Source of the DNA: Geobacter sp. FeAm09
GTDB taxonomy: Bacteria > Desulfobacterota > Desulfuromonadia > Geobacterales > Pseudopelobacteraceae
Direction: 5' to 3'
DNA length: 64,000 nt
NCBI RefSeq assembly: GCF_008330225.1
Contig: NZ_CP042466.1
Location: 3,032,001 to 3,096,000, forward strand
Part shown: positions 63,852-64,000 of the stretch, piece by piece
Layout of the letters: each line of letters opens with the position of its first letter
Numbering within the stretch: position 1 is the first letter of the stretch
Notes under the pieces: model-generated
The model's database searches: none
Told to the model about the DNA's origin: nothing
Seen by the model: the letters and a program-made list of their open reading frames with translations, nothing else
Position numbers and translations under genes: made by a program

Positions 63852-64000
63852 CGCAGCGACCTGCGGGCGCCGCCATACTGGAAAAACGCGATGAGGTGGA
63901 ACTCCTCCTTGTCGTAGCCCCGGGGAAACGATCCCACCGGGCCGATGGCGCGCAGGGTGCGCATGACCTCGTCATCCAGTATCCGTGCGCCGGAGCTTTC
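63848..64000 (-). CDS. TonB-like C-terminal domain, partial (runs off window)
   Basis: The 50 visible residues ([40 protein letters not shown], then YGGARRSLR and stop) match the end of the TonB C-terminal domain, which contacts outer-membrane receptors. The stop overlaps the cobB GTG (GTGA). In a cobalamin locus it may serve corrinoid uptake; this is inference. Confidence 0.7.
   Translation of the reverse strand, partial: ESSGARILDDEVMRTLRAIGPVGSFPRGYDKEEFHLIAFFQYGGARRSLR

Overview
The window looks like the chromosome of a Geobacter-type bacterium (Desulfuromonadota, Geobacteraceae or close relative). This is inferred from content, not from a database match. It is GC-rich and carries an anaerobic cobamide pathway with a 5-hydroxybenzimidazole synthase (BzaF), hopanoid-modification genes (HpnJ/HpnK), a Hox-type diaphorase/hydrogenase set, a CIRCE-controlled groESL operon, many lipoproteins, and several families of long intergenic palindromes of the kind seen in Geobacter genomes. 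No tRNA, rRNA, CRISPR array, transposase or prophage was found.

Layout. 1-2.7 kb: polar amino-acid ABC transporter with a polyphosphate:AMP phosphotransferase running off the left edge (all minus). 3-14.6 kb: small exported proteins, a B12-binding radical SAM protein, a LysM-NlpC/P60 hydrolase, the c-di-AMP synthase/YbbR pair, a secreted glycosidase-like protein, ubiE, plsY, bamD and hypE. 15.9-19.2 kb: hoxEFUY with no hoxH, abutting a convergent cysK and its Rrf2 regulator. 20.8-28.3 kb: comF, an exported DUF4139-type protein, a periplasmic cyclophilin, a two-component system with a Spy/ZraP-like chaperone, hemH and a cupin. 28.5-30.8 kb: groESL. 31-36.7 kb: a cobalamin riboswitch followed by cobU-cobT-bzaF-PPC protein-cobS-cobC. 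36.9-42.8 kb: HNH nuclease, CAP protein, Tat-exported aminotransferase-like protein, cobO, rhodanese, an Rrf2 regulator and a 20-codon ORF among strong hairpins. 43-51.2 kb: soluble chemoreceptor, exported hypotheticals, a hydrolase, a ComEA-like protein, hpnJ-hpnK-transporter and proC. 51.3-60.9 kb: PilZ, MarR, IclR and Usp regulators, polA, a ChaN-PDZ lipoprotein and recO. 61-64 kb: cobalt uptake and cobyrinate synthesis (cbiN-like, cbiM, riboswitch, cobB/cbiA) and a TonB-like C-terminus.

Themes. Cobamide synthesis is spread over three places (31-36.7 kb, 40.6 kb, 61-64 kb); two of them are headed by cobalamin riboswitches. Sulfur/redox regulation appears twice as Rrf2 regulators, one beside cysK and one near a periplasmic rhodanese. 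Envelope functions recur: BamD, PlsY, hopanoid modification, exported chaperones and c-di-AMP.

Caution on sequence quality. Six otherwise conserved genes (pap, cdaA, comF, hemH, polA, cobB) are each broken by what looks like one missing base in a run of C or G. This pattern points to base-calling or assembly error rather than six decayed genes. All six are annotated as likely intact with the site noted.
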